Below are positions 50,431 to 57,364 of a stretch of DNA of 64,000 nucleotides, in pieces. Under the pieces are notes generated by a model. It was not told the origin of the DNA. It saw only the letters and a program-made list of their open reading frames with translations, and searched no databases. Numbering within the stretch: the first letter of the stretch is position 1; every line of letters begins with the position of its first letter. This DNA is from JAFAXD01 sp051985675 (GTDB lineage Bacteria > Pseudomonadota > Alphaproteobacteria > Rhizobiales > Xanthobacteraceae). The translations under genes were made by a program, and so were the position numbers. Where the stretch lies: contig JBPYFJ010000051.1 in NCBI GenBank assembly GCA_051985675.1, positions 1 through 64,000 of the forward strand. The letters run 5' to 3'.

Positions 50431-51123
50431 ATGGCGCAGAAGCCGAAGCAGCCCCACGGCCCGCCGATGACGCTCGGCAACATGCGCGATCTCGGCGTGC
50501 AGCAGCGACGGAAGCGTGGAAAGCCTTCCCATTCCGAGAAAATCCCCGTTAGAGTTCAATCGCAACGTCCAATTATTCCCTGGAGCGACCTCGATGCGAA
50601 CAGTGTTCTCGGTCAACGATATCGCATGGCAAAACTTACGCGGACTTCCCGAAGCGCGAGGCTTCGAATACAAAGCGCTGTCAGATAACGATTACAGCAG
50701 CGCTTTCAATGCAGAATTGGTTCGTCTCGAACCTGGCGATCATTCGGTGCCGCACATCGAACCTTGGAGCCATCTGCTCTACTTCTTGAGCGGAACGGGG
50801 GACGTAACGATCAACGGGGAGACGCAGTCCGTCGCGACGGGCACGGTGTGCCAGATAAAAGCTGGCCAAAAGCACTCGTTGCGCAATCTGGGCGGGGACG
50901 ACATGATTGTCCTCACGATTTACGATCCACCCCGAAAGCGCGTCGATTGACTGCGCACGCGGCAACGGCGTTCCTTAAAGAAATTAAAACTAAGTTGCTG
51001 CTGTCGTTCGGCCCCAAGGCCGTGTGCGTGAAGTGCGGCGCGCGTGGCCGCCACATCGACGTGCGGCCGAACTGGAAGGAACAGCCGCCGAGCGAGAACT
51101 TGACCGGCAAGCAATGGCGATAA
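50431..51123 (+). pseudogene. Zinc-ribbon gene interrupted by a cupin-containing insert
   Basis: The first part (50431 to about 50505) encodes MAQKPKQPHGPPMTLGNMRDLGVQ, and the last part (about 50990-51123) encodes SFGPKAVCVKCGARGRHIDVRPNWKE to KQWR. These look like the head and tail of one small rhizobial zinc-ribbon protein (PPMTLGNMR...VRPNWKE). About 480 bp in between do not belong to it: they hold a complete cupin gene and break the frame with a stop at 50688. Only one CxxC remains in the tail. I infer the original gene from memory of the family, so this needs a database check. Confidence 0.5.
50594..50950 (+). CDS. Single-domain cupin inserted within another gene
   Basis: A 118-residue cupin. 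ELVRLEPGDHSVPHIEPWSHLLYFLSGTGDVTINGE holds motif 1 with His residues and Glu missing in the usual place, and GTVCQIKAGQKHSLRNLG holds motif 2 with its His. GGAGCGACC lies ahead of the ATG at 50594. No enzymatic function can be inferred. Its whole frame lies inside the broken zinc-ribbon gene, so it arrived by insertion. Confidence 0.65.
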   Translation: MRTVFSVNDIAWQNLRGLPEARGFEYKALSDNDYSSAFNAELVRLEPGDHSVPHIEPWSHLLYFLSGTGDVTINGETQSVATGTVCQIKAGQKHSLRNLGGDDMIVLTIYDPPRKRVD

Positions 51124-51142
51124 CGAAGGAGGCGATAGGACC

Positions 51143-51524
51143 ATGCCCCACCAATGTTCAGTTTTGCTGTCATCGTTGACCGTTTTTGGTTTCACATTGG
51201 AGGCGGCTGAAGCCCAGCCAGCACAGCAAGGCAATGTCATTGGTGTATGATTGGGGACAGAAATCTTGCGGCAGCTGGCTTGACGCTCGGGCACACAGAA
51301 ATGATCGAATGGATGGTCGCTTTGGCCAAGGCCAACAATGGATCAGTGGGTTCCTCTCGGGTTACAATGCGTTTGTTGATACGAATGGAGATGTGATAGG
51401 AGGCCGGACGGATCGAGAGGGAGTAAATGCGTGGGTCGATCAATATTGCAGAGAGCACCCGACAGACGAGATGGTTTACGCAGTCACTCATTTTATTGGC
51501 TTTATAAAACAGCGTTCGAAATAA
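51143..51524 (+). pseudogene. Exported Cys-containing protein with a frameshift
   Basis: An ATG at 51143 behind AAGGAGG starts a signal-peptide frame (MPHQCSVLLSSLTVFGFTLE... AEAQPAQQ) that stops soon at TGA 51248-51250. The mature part is in another frame: SLVYDWGQKSCGSWLDARAH, WISGFLSGYNAFVD, GVNAWVDQYCREHPTDEM, which matches small exported proteins of the SCGxW...W-x-GFLSG...W-x-D-x-YC type. A frameshift near 51235 separates them. Translation from an internal ATG (51234) would lose the signal peptide. Confidence 0.55.
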
Positions 51525-51538
51525 AACTGACGAGCGCG

Positions 51539-51715
51539 ATGCCCCGCTGGTCAGTAGACATCATCCGCCACCGCGCCGAACATCTCGGCACTATTGTTGC
51601 GCCAAGTGAGAAAGAGGCCATCAAGACGGCCATCGCGACCTATGAGATTGAGCCTTCGCGCAGGAACCGGATAACGGTTACGAAGGTCAGTGATAAGGAT
51701 GATAACGAGGGCTAG
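51539..51715 (+). CDS. Short conserved rhizobial-type hypothetical protein
   Basis: A 58-residue protein: MPRWSVDIIRHRAEHLGTIV followed by APSEKEAIKTAIATYEIEPSRRNRITVTKV. Its beta-alpha-alpha-beta look and basic core match small proteins common in Bradyrhizobium-like genomes, whose function is unknown. The start ATG is 15 bp after the previous frame's stop. It lies just before three strong hairpins. Confidence 0.55.
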   Translation: MPRWSVDIIRHRAEHLGTIVAPSEKEAIKTAIATYEIEPSRRNRITVTKVSDKDDNEG

Positions 51716-51735
51716 TAGCGACCGCTAAAAAAGGA

Positions 51736-51777
51736 TAGCCCTCCGATCGAGCAAACTGGGCCGGGGTCGGAGGGCTA
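51736..51777. terminator. Hairpin 1 of three
   Basis: TAGCCCTCCGA (51736-51746) pairs perfectly with TCGGAGGGCTA (51767-51777) around a 20-nt loop. It lies 20 bp after the 58-residue gene's stop. No U-tract follows. Confidence 0.55.
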
Positions 51778-51783
51778 AACGCC

Positions 51784-51811
51784 GAGAGGCAGGGAGTCCC
51801 CTCTGCCTCTC
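51784..51811. terminator. Hairpin 2 of three
   Basis: GAGAGGCAG (51784-51792) pairs with CTGCCTCTC (51803-51811), and the inner bases AGGGAGTCCCCT can extend the stem. It follows hairpin 1 after six bases. Confidence 0.5.
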
Positions 51812-51899
51812 AGCAAGAAACCGTACCAATCATCTCATTGGGATGACATAGATCAGACGATACACGCGCCCCTAGAATTCCCAACCAAACTCAATCTGG

Positions 51900-51929
51900 G
51901 AGGCTCCCGGCGTTTCCCCCGGGAGCCTC
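51900..51929. terminator. Hairpin 3 of three
   Basis: GAGGCTCCCGG (51900-51910) pairs perfectly with CCGGGAGCCTC (51919-51929), with an 8-nt loop. The surrounding 324 bp without a gene (51716-52039) contain only the three hairpins. Confidence 0.55.
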
Positions 51930-52039
51930 TGCCACTCCCACCCCATCCAACAAATCTCCAAACGCATTTCAGGAATTGTAGTTCCATCTCGATCAACAAA
52001 TTCGTCCTATATCTGGCGATATAGTGAGATTAACATAGG

Positions 52040-52333
52040 TTAGTGTTGTTGGTTGGAAGTGGTCACCTCCGACGAGAGCTTTTGATAGGGCCTAGCCATC
52101 CCATCGTGCAGAACCCTAAGAATTTTCCACCTCACAAAATCGATTCCATGTTCTTCAGAAAAGTCAGAACTCTGTTCATTTCGATTGAGATTTGATTTGG
52201 TCGCGTGCTCTATCTCGATTGCCGCATGACCCAATGAAATCCAGCCAGCGCCGACAGGCCGACCGAGTGAATAACTCTCGCCATTAAGTGCGGACTCCCG
52301 CTTGCCAAGTGGCGCGGACGAAACGCGCTGCAT
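52040..52333 (-). CDS. Doubtful hypothetical protein
   Basis: A 97-residue frame beginning MQRVSSAPLGKRESALNG. It contains WISLGHAAIEIEHATKSNLN and DFVRWKILRVLHDGMARPYQK. There is no signal peptide, membrane segment or known motif, and the ribosome site is poor. It is included because it fills an otherwise empty stretch, but it may not be expressed. Confidence 0.2.
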   Translation of the reverse strand: MQRVSSAPLGKRESALNGESYSLGRPVGAGWISLGHAAIEIEHATKSNLNRNEQSSDFSEEHGIDFVRWKILRVLHDGMARPYQKLSSEVTTSNQQH

Positions 52334-52409
52334 AGCATCACCGCGCTCGGAACCTCTCAATCAGTCAAGCGTTAAACATCGCGGCTCAGCCGACAAACCA
52401 GGGACTATA

Positions 52410-52784
52410 ATGTTTCCCCTAAAACCTATTGGACTCTCGTTGGTACTCTTGGCAACGGCATCGACAGACTCCATGAACCATCCGCCGACACCACCTTCCG
52501 ATTCTCCATGCAGTATTATACATCCACAGTTCGTGCCCTTACCGACCAGGGCAGGAACGTTGAAAAGTTTCCTCTCATCCGGTTTCGATCGGATAACTCC
52601 GATATACTGCCCGATCCTAACAGAGGACCTCCCCGAGTTTACGAAACAGCTTTCTTCGGACACCGTGGATGAAAATAGGTGGTGCGGGCGGACAGCAAGG
52701 TTAAACCCACCTCCTGAGATCAGCTATGTTATATGTCGGAGAAACCCGAGAGTTTGTTTCACCTTTGCTTTAGGCTGGTCGTAG
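52410..52784 (+). CDS. Possible exported protein of unknown function
   Basis: A 124-residue frame with a hydrophobic N-terminus (MFPLKPIGLSLVLLATASTDS) that could be a signal peptide, Pro/Ser-rich residues 22-45, and five cysteines in the rest (SPCSII, IYCPIL, RWCGRT, VICRRN, RVCFTF). CCAGGG lies 5 bases before the ATG. An opposite-strand frame competes over the same bases, so I keep confidence low. Confidence 0.35.
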   Translation: MFPLKPIGLSLVLLATASTDSMNHPPTPPSDSPCSIIHPQFVPLPTRAGTLKSFLSSGFDRITPIYCPILTEDLPEFTKQLSSDTVDENRWCGRTARLNPPPEISYVICRRNPRVCFTFALGWS

Positions 52785-52795
52785 ATCTCCGTCAC

Positions 52796-52856
52796 ACCTG
52801 AGGACCTGACTTCAGCGGCGCTGGATTGACTCATCCCCGATCACTCGGAATGGGCC
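52796..52856 (+). repeat. Degenerate 60-bp repeat, copy A
   Basis: Shares TTCAGCGG-GCTGGATTGAC and CGATCAC-CGGAAT with copy B at 56310-56370, with only scattered mismatches over about 60 bp. It lies between two convergent genes. Its origin is unknown; it could be an insertion-sequence end or remnant. Confidence 0.55.
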
Positions 52857-52866
52857 TTGACGGTCG

Positions 52867-53454
52867 CTACTGAGTCGCGATTAGCGCGGCCTTACAAAAA
52901 ACGAATGCTAACGAATGCGCAGGCACCATTGTTTCAAGATCACCGACATTGCCGAGCAACAAAAGAGTCCCACCATCGTAGCCGACCATAAATCTGATTG
53001 GCTGCCCGCCATAGCGATGTACGGGCAGATGGGCAATCTCCAAGAACTCGCCGGGTGCCTGATCGAGGTAACTAAGCCGGAGCATCGGCCCGACCTCCGC
53101 GGGGCACAAATCATACTCAAGCTCGCTCGCACGCTGATAGATATCACGCAGCGAGACATTGCCGTTGTCATGGTAGCCGAGATCGAAGCCTGTCACCCGA
53201 TAGAGTCGCAGGCGCTTCGGTGACTGCTCGTATAGAAACAACGGACGCCCCATGATCTCGTTGGCAGTGTCGCCGACGGCGATCCGCCGCCTTGCATCAC
53301 TGAGTGCGTCGCGCATTGCAGTTGCGTTTTTATAGACACCGATTGCGACCATACGCCAGCAGGGCGACACGCAATCATCCCCGCCCGCTGCCGCGCTAGT
53401 AATTGTTAGCGCGAGCACGATTGCAGCCAGACAGCTTCGCAGAAGATATTTCAC
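52867..53454 (-). CDS. Exported protein of unknown function
   Basis: A 195-residue protein with a signal peptide (LLRSCLAAIVLALTITSAAAGG) and a mature domain with an N-terminal disulfide candidate (DDCVSPCWRM) and later cysteines (YDLCPAE, FVFCKAA). The start is GTG at 53454 with GGAGGCCGTCACG upstream. IMGRPLFLYEQSPKRLRLYRVTGFDLGYHDNG is distinctive, but I know no family. Confidence 0.55.
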   Translation of the reverse strand: MKYLLRSCLAAIVLALTITSAAAGGDDCVSPCWRMVAIGVYKNATAMRDALSDARRRIAVGDTANEIMGRPLFLYEQSPKRLRLYRVTGFDLGYHDNGNVSLRDIYQRASELEYDLCPAEVGPMLRLSYLDQAPGEFLEIAHLPVHRYGGQPIRFMVGYDGGTLLLLGNVGDLETMVPAHSLAFVFCKAALIATQ

Positions 53455-53604
53455 CGTGACGGCCTCCGGAGGATTGTCCGGACTACTTCCGCAAAACCAA
53501 AAAGGCTACCCGCAATGTCCGGGGCCCTTAGCCAGCGCCTCCCGCAGATGCGGGCGTGGTCGTAGCGCGATGCTGGGCTATACAATGATCGCGAGGCCAA
53601 GCTG

Positions 53605-53620
53605 TGTGATCCAGATCACG
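53605..53620. promoter_or_regulatory. CRP-like dyad upstream of the GAF fragment
   Basis: TGTGA-TCCAGA-TCACG matches the CRP/FNR-superfamily pattern TGTGA-N6-TCACA with one mismatch. It lies in the 274-bp gap before the truncated GAF gene, about 110 bp upstream of its ATG, and is probably the inherited promoter of that once-complete gene. The rest of the gap shows nothing. Confidence 0.35.
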
Positions 53621-53728
53621 CCGTTGAACTCGGGACGGGCCTTTGGCCGGACGCTCCGACACATGTCCTGGGCGGCTAAGGTGTGGTAGATTCGCGTTCC
53701 GACCAACACTGTCCACGGGCGACGACAG

Positions 53729-54199
53729 ATGAGGCGGGGGGAATCAAAGGCGAAGGGCCTCAAACGGGGCGGGCGCATACGTTCCGCCCCCACGAAGGCG
53801 AAAACACGCATCGGACCCAAGAACGCGTCCTCCGCCGAGTTGGCCGAGAAGCTGGCAGCCAAGATCCGCGAACTCGATGAGGCGTTGGAGCGGGAAACAG
53901 CAACCTCCGAGGTGCTTAAAGTCATATCTAGCTCGCCCGGCGATCTACAGCCGGTGTTCCAGCTCATCCTGGAGAACGCGACTCGCCTCTGCGAAGCCAA
54001 ATTCGGCGTATTTTTCGACTTCAATGAGCAAGGCGCCCTTTCGGTAGCGAGCCTGAACCTGCCGGCGGCGTTCGACGAGTATCTGCGTAAGAGGGAGCGC
54101 CGCAAGCCGCGCCCCGGGTCAGACCTCGATCAACTCATGAACTCAAAGCAGATCGTCCACACTGCGGACATGCGCGTGTCGCGCGGCTCCACCAATTGA
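53729..54199 (+). pseudogene. Truncated GAF-domain sensor protein
   Basis: A 156-residue frame. A basic N-terminus (residues 1-35) and a helix (AELAEKLAAKIRELDEALERETATSEVLKVISSS) lead into the start of a GAF domain (PVFQLILENATRLCEAKFGVFFDF, DLDQLMNSKQIVHTADM). Full-length relatives in Bradyrhizobium-like genomes continue to a histidine kinase or adenylate cyclase. Here the frame ends at a TGA after RVSRGSTN, exactly where unrelated sequence (the decayed duplicate) begins. It is a fragment and unlikely to signal. Confidence 0.65.
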
Positions 54200-54220
54200 T
54201 TTATTGCTATAAACATCCGG

Positions 54221-54346
54221 CTAGAAGCCGTTCGGCCCACAAATCGGCATACAATTGTCACGCGGCGACATTCACCGAAAATCTGCATCGCCCAGATAAA
54301 TTCTAGGCTCATGACACGTGGAGTCTATCCCGAGCGCAACGGCTGG
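54221..54346 (+). repeat. Decayed duplicate of the 48751-48875 segment
   Basis: About 126 bp matching the upstream region and gene start at 48751-48875, including GGCCCACAAAT, GGCATACAAT and ATGACACGTGGAGTCTA. The coding part (ATG at 54311) reads MTRGVYPERNGWL and then a TGA, so this copy is dead. The remaining gap to 54437 shows no gene. Confidence 0.7.
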
Positions 54347-54436
54347 CTGTGAGAATTCCGCTGAACTGGCCGAGTTACCACCAGATAATTGCGACCTCAC
54401 CAATTTAGCGTTACATTTATCTACGGATAGCGCACC

Positions 54437-55561
54437 ATGCTTCGACGATTTATCGTCTTAACGATCACATTCGTAGCGGTTTTAACGACTGCTTCAATGG
54501 GGCAGTCTGTTCTGCGTTATCGGTGCAGCGATGACCAATGTTGCTATCCCGATGGAAGATGCTTTTCTCGACACGTTCTTGAGGGTCGACTTCGCCCCTT
54601 CAGCCACGGCACTACCTCTGGCGCTCCTGCGCCAACCCTTCCCGGTCCCAGCATCGGTGCCCCCAACCCTAGCGCTCCTAGACCTTATAGGTTTCCTAAC
54701 TCTGCCAGCGGGCCCCAACCAAGCCCTCAGAGGCCGGACGTTCAAGCCAACCCTCCTAGTGCTGGCCCTGTAGTTGGGGTTCCTCCGAGTGCGAGCCCAG
54801 CGGTTGAAGCTCCCCCTAGTGCTCGCCCTTCCATTGCACCTGGCGCCCGCCCTTCAGTAGGGAGTGATCGCGTTGGGAATACTTCAGGTACACCAGTAAC
54901 TGGAACTCTCGCTCCGACATCACCCCGGATACTTGAAACCGGGTATGCCAAGCTCAACGAAGTCGGAGAGGAAAAGCCAGGATATGGTCTCTATTCTTAT
55001 GTTCTAATCACTTCGTATTCCGACAAGTCTGTCGCGCTGTTAAACGAGATATTCAAGGTAATTCCGAATGTCAAAAGCACGGGCGCCTTGCCCAAGCAAA
55101 TTAACATCTTGTACATTCCGTTCTTAAAGGAGAAAGAGCGCGAATTTGCAGCAGCACAGTCAAGTAGCACGCTCGGCACAACGTACGCACAATCATTCTA
55201 TAACTTTCAAATGGCTCGAACGATACTGGCCCATCTCTGCAACCCACCGGCTGACGTTCTCACCCGACTATGCGAAGGCGATTTGTCGCGAGGCCCGTTT
55301 ATCTTCACGTATGAGAAGCCAGCAAGTGCTTTCGAGCCCATACAAGCTCCGTACCTATTTGTTGATCTTCGCGACGTTCATGAGCATGCCTTTGCAGAAT
55401 TTGTGTCAGCCTACCAACAGCAGGTCAAAAGTGAAGACGTTAACTCGGGAGAACGCTTGAACACATTAAGGCTTAAGCTTTTAGACCTCGCACTTAATGC
55501 TGCTGATTTTGTTCAGCCCATTCCGGACGCGCTTGCTGACGCAATTCATTTATCGAAGTAG
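54437..55561 (+). CDS. Exported protein with Pro-rich linker, partner of the TIR gene
   Basis: A 374-residue protein. Residues 1-22 form a signal peptide (LRRFIVLTITFVAVLTTASMGQ). A Cys cluster (YRCSDDQCCYPDGRCF) follows, then a Pro/Ser/Gly-rich linker (about residues 58-160, repeated PPSAxP), then a globular domain of about 210 residues (GYGLYSYVLITSYSDKSVALLNEIFKVIP, FIFTYEKPASAFEPIQAPYLFVDLRDVHEHAFAEFV). The domain is not recognised. It lies 19 bp upstream of the TIR gene and is surely co-transcribed, so it may be the sensor or exported arm of a two-gene module. Confidence 0.65.
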   Translation: MLRRFIVLTITFVAVLTTASMGQSVLRYRCSDDQCCYPDGRCFSRHVLEGRLRPFSHGTTSGAPAPTLPGPSIGAPNPSAPRPYRFPNSASGPQPSPQRPDVQANPPSAGPVVGVPPSASPAVEAPPSARPSIAPGARPSVGSDRVGNTSGTPVTGTLAPTSPRILETGYAKLNEVGEEKPGYGLYSYVLITSYSDKSVALLNEIFKVIPNVKSTGALPKQINILYIPFLKEKEREFAAAQSSSTLGTTYAQSFYNFQMARTILAHLCNPPADVLTRLCEGDLSRGPFIFTYEKPASAFEPIQAPYLFVDLRDVHEHAFAEFVSAYQQQVKSEDVNSGERLNTLRLKLLDLALNAADFVQPIPDALADAIHLSK

Positions 55562-55580
55562 GACAAATGGGAAGGGTTTG

Positions 55581-56309
55581 ATGAAATCTAGCCCATTGGT
55601 AGTGGCAATTGTTTCGCTCCTAATTGGTATATTGTACGGGGTTCTGTTCAAACAAATTTATCCACTTGTGTCGATTGACGCTGGCATCATTAGTTTGTGC
55701 GCCATCCTTGGTCTCACGACATGTTTGGCCGGAATGGGGTTGTGGAGGCTGGTTACCAAAATGTCCAATCTTATTCGAACAGAAAGGAAGATTGATCGAC
55801 CAGCTAGCCAGCCGATTAAACCTGATAGCAATCGTTTTCGGACTAATTTTCTCGAAGTCGATTTGCAAAATCCTAACAGGAATATCTTTGTGAGTTTCTC
55901 AACGCAGGATCAGCTGGAAGCCCTCGAAATTTTAAATCAGATAGAAGCTGCGGACCTCAAATGTTGGATTTCATGTAGAGACGTGCCGCGGGGGCGCGAT
56001 TATCAAGACGCCATTGTCGAGGCTCTGGATCAGTCGGGCGCAATGGTTTTGGTTTTTTCTAACAACGCTAATAATTCCGAAGAGATTAAAAGGGAGCTTG
56101 CCCTTGCCAGCGCAAAAAGGCTTTTTGTGTTGCCTGTTAGGATTGAAAAGGCCGAACCGACAAAGGGTTTCAAGTATCAACTCGCAACTCGTCAGTACAT
56201 CGATCTTTTTGAAGATCGCGAGAAGAACATGGAATTGATCGTTAACACGTTACAAAAGCAACTGCAGTCAAATCTGAATCCAAATAAGGGCGGCTCCCTT
56301 AGTCCTTAA
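55581..56309 (+). CDS. Membrane-anchored TIR-domain protein
   Basis: A 242-residue protein. Two hydrophobic segments (about residues 5-25 and 35-55) anchor a cytosolic TIR_2 domain at residues about 100-215: NIFVSFSTQDQLEALEIL is box 1, CWISCRDVPRGRDYQDAIVEALDQS is box 2, and VFSNNANNSEEIKRELALA includes the conserved Glu (near 172) used by NADase TIRs. Bacterial TIR domains cleave or rearrange NAD+, often in antiphage defence. GGGAAGGG precedes the ATG at 55581. Base composition is AT-rich relative to the genome. Confidence 0.82.
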   Translation: MKSSPLVVAIVSLLIGILYGVLFKQIYPLVSIDAGIISLCAILGLTTCLAGMGLWRLVTKMSNLIRTERKIDRPASQPIKPDSNRFRTNFLEVDLQNPNRNIFVSFSTQDQLEALEILNQIEAADLKCWISCRDVPRGRDYQDAIVEALDQSGAMVLVFSNNANNSEEIKRELALASAKRLFVLPVRIEKAEPTKGFKYQLATRQYIDLFEDREKNMELIVNTLQKQLQSNLNPNKGGSLSP

Positions 56310-56370
56310 ACCTGGGGACCCGATTTCAGCGGTGCTGGATTGACCCAACCACGATCACCCGGAATCGGCT
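56310..56370 (+). repeat. Degenerate 60-bp repeat, copy B
   Basis: Similar to copy A at 52796-52856 with scattered mismatches. It lies directly after the TIR gene stop and about 50 bp before the right island boundary. Confidence 0.55.
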
Positions 56371-56421
56371 GGAGGGTGAGTTATCAAACATCATGAAACA
56401 TCCCGGGACACTCCAATAAAA

Positions 56422-56444
56422 CATGTGCGGTCGCTACCTGATCA
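56422..56444 (+). repeat. Right direct repeat of the island (attR-like)
   Basis: Identical over 23 bp to 48680-48702. It contains the start codon and first seven codons of the intact SRAP gene, so the gene keeps its whole reading frame after insertion while its upstream region now comes from the island. Confidence 0.75.
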
Positions 56445-57160
56445 TAACCACTCCGGAAGCGATGCGGGCGTTTTTCCGCTATCTGGAGCAGCCGAACTTC
56501 CCGCCGCGCTACAACGTGGCGCCGACGCAGCCGATTCCGGTCGTGCGCATGTTCGAAGGCGTGCGCCAATTCGCGCTGGTGCGCTGGGGCCTCCTTCCGG
56601 CCTGGGTCAAGGACCCGCGCGGATTTTCGCTGGTGATCAATGCGCGCAGCGACAATGTGCTCGACAAGCCGGCGTTTCGTAACGCCATGCGCCGGCGGCG
56701 CTGTCTCATTCCGGCCGACGGTTTCTACGAATGGAAGGTCGAAGGCGAGCGACGGCGGCCGTTCGCGGTTAGGCCGCGCGCCGGCGGTCCAATCGCGTTC
56801 GCGGGCCTCTGGGAAACCTGGACCGGGCCGAACGGCGAAGAACTCGAAACCGCCGCGATCGTGACCACGCAGGCGAACCGTGCGTTGCGCCTTCTGCACG
56901 ATCGCATGCCGGTCGTGCTCGCGCCCGAAGCTTACGACATGTGGCTCGATTGCCGGGCGGTCGATGCGCAGATCGCGGCCGCGCTGCTCGCGCCGGCGCC
57001 GGACAATTTCTTCGATGCCTACGAGGTCTCGCCTGCGGTCAACCGCGTCACCAACGACTCGCCCGAGTTGCTGGTGCCAGCCTCCGAACTCCCGCCGGCG
57101 CCGGAACCGGAGAAGCCCGCCAAGCCGAAGCGCGACGATCGGCAAGGCTCCTTGTTCTAG
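56423..57160 (+). CDS. yedK: SRAP (SOS response-associated peptidase) family protein
   Basis: A 245-residue protein that crosslinks to abasic sites in single-stranded DNA and so shields them. The catalytic Cys is residue 2 (MCGRY). Other active-site residues are visible in INARSDNV (Asn), ADGFYEWK (Glu) and LHDRMPVV (His). The C-terminus is Pro/Lys-rich and ends in DDRQGSLF. Immediately before the ATG is island DNA, so the native promoter may have been replaced. A 23-bp duplicate of its start is at 48680. Confidence 0.92.
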   Translation: MCGRYLIITTPEAMRAFFRYLEQPNFPPRYNVAPTQPIPVVRMFEGVRQFALVRWGLLPAWVKDPRGFSLVINARSDNVLDKPAFRNAMRRRRCLIPADGFYEWKVEGERRRPFAVRPRAGGPIAFAGLWETWTGPNGEELETAAIVTTQANRALRLLHDRMPVVLAPEAYDMWLDCRAVDAQIAAALLAPAPDNFFDAYEVSPAVNRVTNDSPELLVPASELPPAPEPEKPAKPKRDDRQGSLF

Positions 57161-57167
57161 CGCGCGG

Positions 57168-57326
57168 CTACTTCGATTTCTTCGCTCCGCTGCGCGCACG
57201 CGGCTTGTGCGCCGAGCGCCGGCGCGTGGTGCGGCGCTGCATCTTGGTCGACTTCGGCCGCTTCGGTTTTGGCCGCTTGCGCATCTTGCGGACCGTCTTC
57301 AGCCGCCTGCGGGTGATTTTGGCCAT
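57168..57326 (-). CDS. Small highly basic protein
   Basis: A 52-residue protein, nearly half Lys/Arg (MAKITRRRLKTVRKMRKR, KPKRPKSTKMQRRTTRRR), with no acidic residues visible. GAGGAG lies eight bases before the ATG at 57326. Its 7-bp distance from the SRAP stop (convergent) and the SDR gene on the same strand upstream leave it well placed. Such proteins bind nucleic acid or ribosomes. No family is assigned. Confidence 0.5.
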   Translation of the reverse strand: MAKITRRRLKTVRKMRKRPKPKRPKSTKMQRRTTRRRSAHKPRARSGAKKSK

Positions 57327-57364
57327 TCGCGGTTCTCCTCATTGCGGTCCCGGCGAATGCCCGC

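Larger units (their letters stand above)
48680..56444. mobile_element. Genomic island bounded by a 23-bp direct repeat in the SRAP gene
   Basis: About 7.7 kb of visibly lower-GC DNA lies between two identical 23-bp segments. The segments contain the first seven codons of the SRAP gene. Similarity stops sharply on both sides, as expected of attL/attR. Contents are short hypothetical genes, broken genes, a GAF fragment, three hairpins, duplicated segments and a TIR protein with an exported partner. No integrase or transposase is recognisable, so the element is either a relic, mobilised in trans, or inserted by an unrecognised enzyme. Confidence 0.65.

Noticed and set aside
52361..52663. Minus-strand 100-residue frame
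   Set aside because: It overlaps a plus-strand frame with a signal-peptide-like start and a ribosome site. No motif supports the minus reading.
52796..56370. Integron attC (59-base element) for the 60-bp repeats
   Set aside because: They lack the GTTRRRY/RYYYAAC boundary and the paired inner sites, and no integron integrase is visible.
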